Shown here piece after piece: positions 5,077 to 7,911 of a DNA stretch of 7,911 nt; the first letter of the stretch is position 1, and each line of letters begins with the position of its first letter. A program made the translations under genes and the position numbers. This stretch comes from Reyranella sp. (GTDB lineage: Bacteria > Pseudomonadota > Alphaproteobacteria > Reyranellales > Reyranellaceae): positions 1-7,911 of the forward strand of contig JADHLS010000227.1 of assembly GCA_016780605.1 (NCBI GenBank), read 5' to 3'. The notes below the pieces were generated by a model. That model saw only the letters and a list, made by a program, of their open reading frames with translations. It ran no database searches and was not told the origin of the DNA.

Positions 5077-5724
5077 TCAGCCCTGCCCCAGGACCGGGAG
5101 CGCGCCCGCGACCAGCGGGACGAAGCGCACGGGCATCAGCGTATCGCGCTGCAGGCCGCTCTCGCTCTTGACGATGCGCTCGACGACTTGGGCGGTGGGA
5201 TCGCGGCCGACCGGCACGATCAGGATGCCGCCGACGGCCAGCTGGTCGATCAGCGCCTGCGGGCGCTCCTCGGCGGCGGCAGTGACGATGATGCGGTCGA
5301 ACGGCGCCTGGCCCGGCCAGCCCTTGCTGCCGTCGTTGACGTCGAACACGACGTTGTAGATGCCGAGGTTGATCAGGAGCTTCTCGGCTTCGCGCGAAAG
5401 CGGCTTGAAGCGCTCGACCGAGTAGACGCGGCGCGCCAGCTTGGCCAGCACGGCGGCCTGGTAGCCCGAGCCGGTGCCGATCTCCAGAACCTTCATGCGC
5501 GGGCCAACGCGCAGCGCCTCGGTCATGGCGGCGACCACCAGCGGCTGGCTGATCGTCTGACCGAAGGCGATCGGCAGGGCGGTGTTCTCCCAGGCCCGCT
5601 CGGCGAAGGTCGGCGAGACGAAGCGCTCGCGGTCGACGGCGGCAATCGCGGCCAGAACTCTTTCGTCGGCGATGCCCGACTGCCGCAGCTCGGCGATCAG
5701 GCGTTGCATGGCCGGGACGTTCAC
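5077..5724 (-). CDS. pcm: Protein-L-isoaspartate O-methyltransferase
   Basis: A protein of 215 residues, the normal size. It transfers a methyl group from S-adenosylmethionine to isoaspartyl residues in damaged proteins, starting their repair in the cytosol. Visible family features are RQSGIADERVLAAIAAVDRE (14-33), the substrate-site block LPIAFGQTISQP (50-61, with the conserved Ser59), SAM motif I VLEIGTGSGYQAAVLAKLA (79-97), the acidic ribose-binding region YSVERF, and the C-terminal PVRFVPL. The start is GTG 5724: the GAGG on the minus strand 6-7 nt upstream fits it, while ATG 5709 (Met6) has no good ribosome site. It follows surE by 13 bp and shares its operon, the usual arrangement. After its stop the operon is interrupted by the palindromic repeat. 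Confidence 0.95.
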   Translation of the reverse strand: MNVPAMQRLIAELRQSGIADERVLAAIAAVDRERFVSPTFAERAWENTALPIAFGQTISQPLVVAAMTEALRVGPRMKVLEIGTGSGYQAAVLAKLARRVYSVERFKPLSREAEKLLINLGIYNVVFDVNDGSKGWPGQAPFDRIIVTAAAEERPQALIDQLAVGGILIVPVGRDPTAQVVERIVKSESGLQRDTLMPVRFVPLVAGALPVLGQG

Positions 5725-5737
5725 GGCCGGCCTCGGC

Positions 5738-6517
5738 TCAGCCCGCGAACTGCTGGGCGAGCTTGCGGCGCGTCGCCTCGTGGGTGAGGTCGAGATGCAG
5801 CGGCGTCACCGACACGTAGCCCGAGCGTACCGAGGTGAGGTCGCTCTCGTCGTCGTGCTCGTGCGCGCCCGGCGCATAGGCGATCCAGTAGTAGGTGCCG
5901 CCGCGCGGGTCGGTGCGCTCGACGATCTGCCCACCGAAGGCGCGCACACCCTGCCGCGTCACGCGCACGCCCTTGACCGCCGATGGCGCGACGTCGGGGA
6001 AGTTGACGTTGATCAGCACGTTGCGCGGGATGCCCATCCCGAGCACGCGGCGGGCGATGTCGGCGCCGAACTGCGTCGCCGTCTCCCACTTCGGCGGATG
6101 CGGCTGGGTGTAGGGCTGGCTGAAGGCGATCGAGGGGATGCCGAGCAGGCAGCCTTCCATGGCGCCGGCGATGGTGCCCGAGTAGGTGACGTCGTCGGCC
6201 ATGTTGCCGCCGCGGTTGACGCCGGACAGCACGATGTCGGGCTTGTGGTCCTTGAGGAGGTGCTTGACGGCGAACAGCACGCAGTCGGTCGGCGTGCCTT
6301 CGAGCGCGAACTTGGTCTCGGTGAGCTGGCGGGCCCGCACCGGATGGGTCAGCGACAGCGAGTGGCCGGCGCCGCTCTGGTTATACTCGGGCGACACGAC
6401 CCAGACGTCCTTGGAGAGCTGGGTGGCGATGTCGATCATCGCCTCCAGGCCGGGCGCATTGATGCCGTCGTCGTTGGTGACGAGGATGCGCTTGCGCGCG
6501 ATCTCTTCGGGGCTCAC
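5738..6517 (-). CDS. surE: 5'/3'-nucleotidase SurE
   Basis: A protein of 259 residues, the usual length. SurE is a divalent-metal nucleotidase of the cytosol that removes phosphate from nucleoside monophosphates and is linked to stationary-phase stress survival. The N-terminal ILVTNDDGINAPG gives metal ligands D16 and D17; QSGAGHSLSL gives S48; LSGVNRGGN gives N101; TYSGTIAGAMEG (111-122) is also typical. No ATG lies before the NDDG motif, so the GTG at 6515-6517 is the start. That GTG is in the second copy of a 14-bp tandem duplication shared with the end of serS; one copy ends serS and the other starts surE. The neighbours serS and pcm match the standard operon. Confidence 0.96.
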   Translation of the reverse strand: MSPEEIARKRILVTNDDGINAPGLEAMIDIATQLSKDVWVVSPEYNQSGAGHSLSLTHPVRARQLTETKFALEGTPTDCVLFAVKHLLKDHKPDIVLSGVNRGGNMADDVTYSGTIAGAMEGCLLGIPSIAFSQPYTQPHPPKWETATQFGADIARRVLGMGIPRNVLINVNFPDVAPSAVKGVRVTRQGVRAFGGQIVERTDPRGGTYYWIAYAPGAHEHDDESDLTSVRSGYVSVTPLHLDLTHEATRRKLAQQFAG

Positions 6518-6534
6518 TTGTCGGGGCTCACTTG
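6507..6534. repeat. 14-bp perfect tandem duplication at the serS/surE junction
   Basis: TCGGGGCTCACTTG occurs at 6507-6520 and again at 6521-6534 with no gap. On the minus strand each copy contains AAGTGAGCCCCGA. The copy read first supplies the serS stop (TGA, 6528-6530) and the second supplies the surE start (GTG, 6515-6517). With a single copy the two genes would overlap in GTGA. The unit is not a multiple of three, but it harms neither frame because it falls exactly at the junction. Confidence 0.9.
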
Positions 6535-7817
6535 CGCTTCGTCGGCGCCGGCAGCGCAGCCAGGCCCCCCATGTAGGGCCTGAGCGCCTCCGGGATCGTC
6601 ACCGAGCCGTCCTCGTTCTGGTAGTTCTCCAGCACCGCGATCAGCGTGCGGCCGACCGCGAGACCCGAGCCGTTCAGCGTGTGCACGAAGCGGGTCCCTT
6701 TGCCCTCCTTGGGCCGGAATCGCGCGTTCATGCGGCGCGCCTGGTACTCGCCGCAGTTGGAGCAGCTGGAGATCTCGCGATAGGCGTTCTGGCCGGGCAG
6801 CCAGACTTCTATGTCGAAGGTCTTGCGCGAGGCCGGCCCCATGTCGCCGCCGCAGAGCACGATGGTGCGGAACGGCAGGCCGAGGCGCTTCAGGATTTCT
6901 TCGGCGCGGCCCGTCATGCGCTGATGCTCGGCGTCCGATTGCTCGGGCGTGGTGATGCTGACCAGCTCGACCTTGGGAAACTGGTGTTGGCGGATCATGC
7001 CGCGGGTGTCCTTGCCCGCCGCGCCTGCTTCGGAGCGGAAGCACGGCGTGAAGGCGGTGAAGCGCAGCGGCAGGTCCTTCTCCTCGACGATGGTGTCGTT
7101 CACCAGGTTGGTGAGCGGCACCTCGGCGGTCGGCACCAGCCAGAACCCGTTGTCGGTGTGGAACATGTCCTCGGCGAACTTGGGTAGCTGGCCCACGCCG
7201 TAGGCCGCGTTGTCCCGCACCAAGAGCGGCGGGTTGACCTCGGTGTAACCACCCTCTTCCGAGGTGTGCAGGTCGAGCATGAACTGGGCGATGGCGCGCT
7301 CCATCCGCGCCAGATGCTTCTTCAGGAACACGAAACGCGCGCCGGAGATCCTGGCGGCCGAGGCGAAGTCCATCTCGCCCGTCGCCTCGCCCAGCGCCAC
7401 ATGGTCCTTCGGCTGGAACGGAAAGTTGCGCTGGCTGCCGACGCGGCGGATCTCGACATTGCCGGTCTCGTCGACGCCGTCGGGCACGTCGTCGAACGGC
7501 AGGTTGGGCAGCACTTCCAGGCGCCGCGTCAGCTCCTCATCCAGGCGCTTGGCCTCGGCCTCGCCCTGCTTGAGGGTGGCTTCCAGCGCCTCGACCTCGG
7601 CCATCAGCGCATCGGCGTTCTCGCCCTTGCCCTTGGCGATGCCGATCTGGCGGCTGAGCGCCTTCCGCTTGGCTTGCGCGGCCTCGCTTTCGGAAATGGC
7701 GGCGCGGCGGCGCTTGTCGATCTCGAGCAGCTCGGCCGACAGCGGCGCCAGGTTGCGCTTTTTCAGCCCGGCATCGAAGGCGGCGGGGTCCTCCCGGATG
7801 AAGCGGATGTCGTGCAT
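6528..7817 (-). CDS. serS: Seryl-tRNA synthetase
   Basis: A protein of 429 residues, normal for bacterial SerRS. It joins serine to tRNA-Ser and, in organisms that make selenocysteine, also to tRNA-Sec as the first step of Sec synthesis. The N-terminal helical arm (about 28-105, rich in Glu/Ala/Lys/Arg) is the long coiled coil that grips the tRNA variable arm. The class II catalytic core follows with the TAEVPLTN block (230-237), motif 2 [20 protein letters not shown] (260-279) and motif 3 [18 protein letters not shown] (383-400). Family features such as [13 protein letters not shown] are intact. ATG 7817 is 3 nt after the tatC stop with a poor ribosome site, suggesting coupled translation. 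Its stop lies in the tandem duplication shared with surE. It is an unbroken housekeeping gene. Confidence 0.97.
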   Translation of the reverse strand: MHDIRFIREDPAAFDAGLKKRNLAPLSAELLEIDKRRRAAISESEAAQAKRKALSRQIGIAKGKGENADALMAEVEALEATLKQGEAEAKRLDEELTRRLEVLPNLPFDDVPDGVDETGNVEIRRVGSQRNFPFQPKDHVALGEATGEMDFASAARISGARFVFLKKHLARMERAIAQFMLDLHTSEEGGYTEVNPPLLVRDNAAYGVGQLPKFAEDMFHTDNGFWLVPTAEVPLTNLVNDTIVEEKDLPLRFTAFTPCFRSEAGAAGKDTRGMIRQHQFPKVELVSITTPEQSDAEHQRMTGRAEEILKRLGLPFRTIVLCGGDMGPASRKTFDIEVWLPGQNAYREISSCSNCGEYQARRMNARFRPKEGKGTRFVHTLNGSGLAVGRTLIAVLENYQNEDGSVTIPEALRPYMGGLAALPAPTKRK

Positions 7818-7820
7818 GGT

Positions 7821-7911
7821 TCAGCTGCCGGCGGAATCGGCGTTGTTCGCCTCTTCCTCGCCCTTCTTGTCCTCTTCCGCGCGTTTCCGCTCGATCCAGA
7901 CACCGATCAGG
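7821..7911 (-). CDS. tatC: Sec-independent protein translocase TatC, C-terminal end (partial)
   Basis: Only the last 29 complete codons are present; the gene enters from the right edge. The residues read LIGVWIERKRAEEDKKGEEE, then ANNADSAGS and TGA (7821-7823). The WIERKRAEE element followed by a polar, charged tail matches the cytoplasmic C-terminus of TatC after its last membrane helix, the membrane subunit of the twin-arginine export system. tatABC directly before serS is a common alphaproteobacterial order, which supports the call. With so little sequence the identity rests on the tail pattern and context. Confidence 0.75.
   Translation of the reverse strand, partial: LIGVWIERKRAEEDKKGEEEANNADSAGS

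Noticed and set aside
1..7911. CRISPR array, tRNA or rRNA genes
   Set aside because: No regularly spaced direct repeats, tRNA-like cloverleaf or rRNA-like stretches were found on either strand.

Overview
The window is GC-rich, densely coded chromosome of alphaproteobacterial type. The best taxonomic clues are a DUF1491 gene at the left and the order (read on the minus strand) tatC end – serS – surE – pcm – lipoprotein with LysM and M23 domains. The exact genus cannot be read from the sequence; a Rhodospirillales/Reyranella/Hyphomicrobiales-like organism is a guess.

Left part, plus strand. A hairpin (8-30) precedes a DUF1491 gene (59-394). A 126-bp spacer with an AT-rich core follows; it holds a TATAAT box and a perfect 14-bp palindrome. 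It leads into a tight three-gene unit: a small CxxC peptide/protein (521-766), a DUF692 enzyme of the MbnB/HvfB/TglH type (multinuclear non-heme iron oxidase, 770-1684), and a probable MbnC-like partner (1645-2229). This has the form of a RiPP modification cluster. It ends 2 bp from the convergent stop of the LysM/M23 gene.

Right part, minus strand. Reading right to left: the tatC 3' end, serS, surE and pcm with almost no spacing; then a two-gene cassette of an uncharacterised 357-residue protein (3841-4914) and a small protein; then the LysM/M23 lipoprotein (2232-3137). The small protein is the most important point in the window. Its frame runs from 3831 to an in-frame TGA at 3553-3555 and continues without another stop to a TAA at 3310-3312. 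The residues at the TGA read [Sec]-Gly-Ser-Cys, which matches the family I know as 'UGSC (seleno)protein'. A stem-loop with a GUC apical loop starts about 20 nt after the TGA, as expected of a bacterial SECIS element. A standard six-frame reading would truncate this gene at 92 residues.

The selenoprotein cassette sits between pcm and the M23 lipoprotein gene, which are usually neighbours, and is bordered on both sides by imperfect palindromes of one related repeat family (3179-3307 and 4973-5047). This suggests a later insertion into an old housekeeping operon. Seryl-tRNA synthetase, encoded a few genes upstream, also performs the first charging step on tRNA-Sec in organisms that make selenocysteine. 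The dedicated Sec machinery (selA, selB, selC, selD) is not in the window and must lie elsewhere if the reading is right. No tRNA, rRNA, CRISPR array, transposase or integrase was seen.
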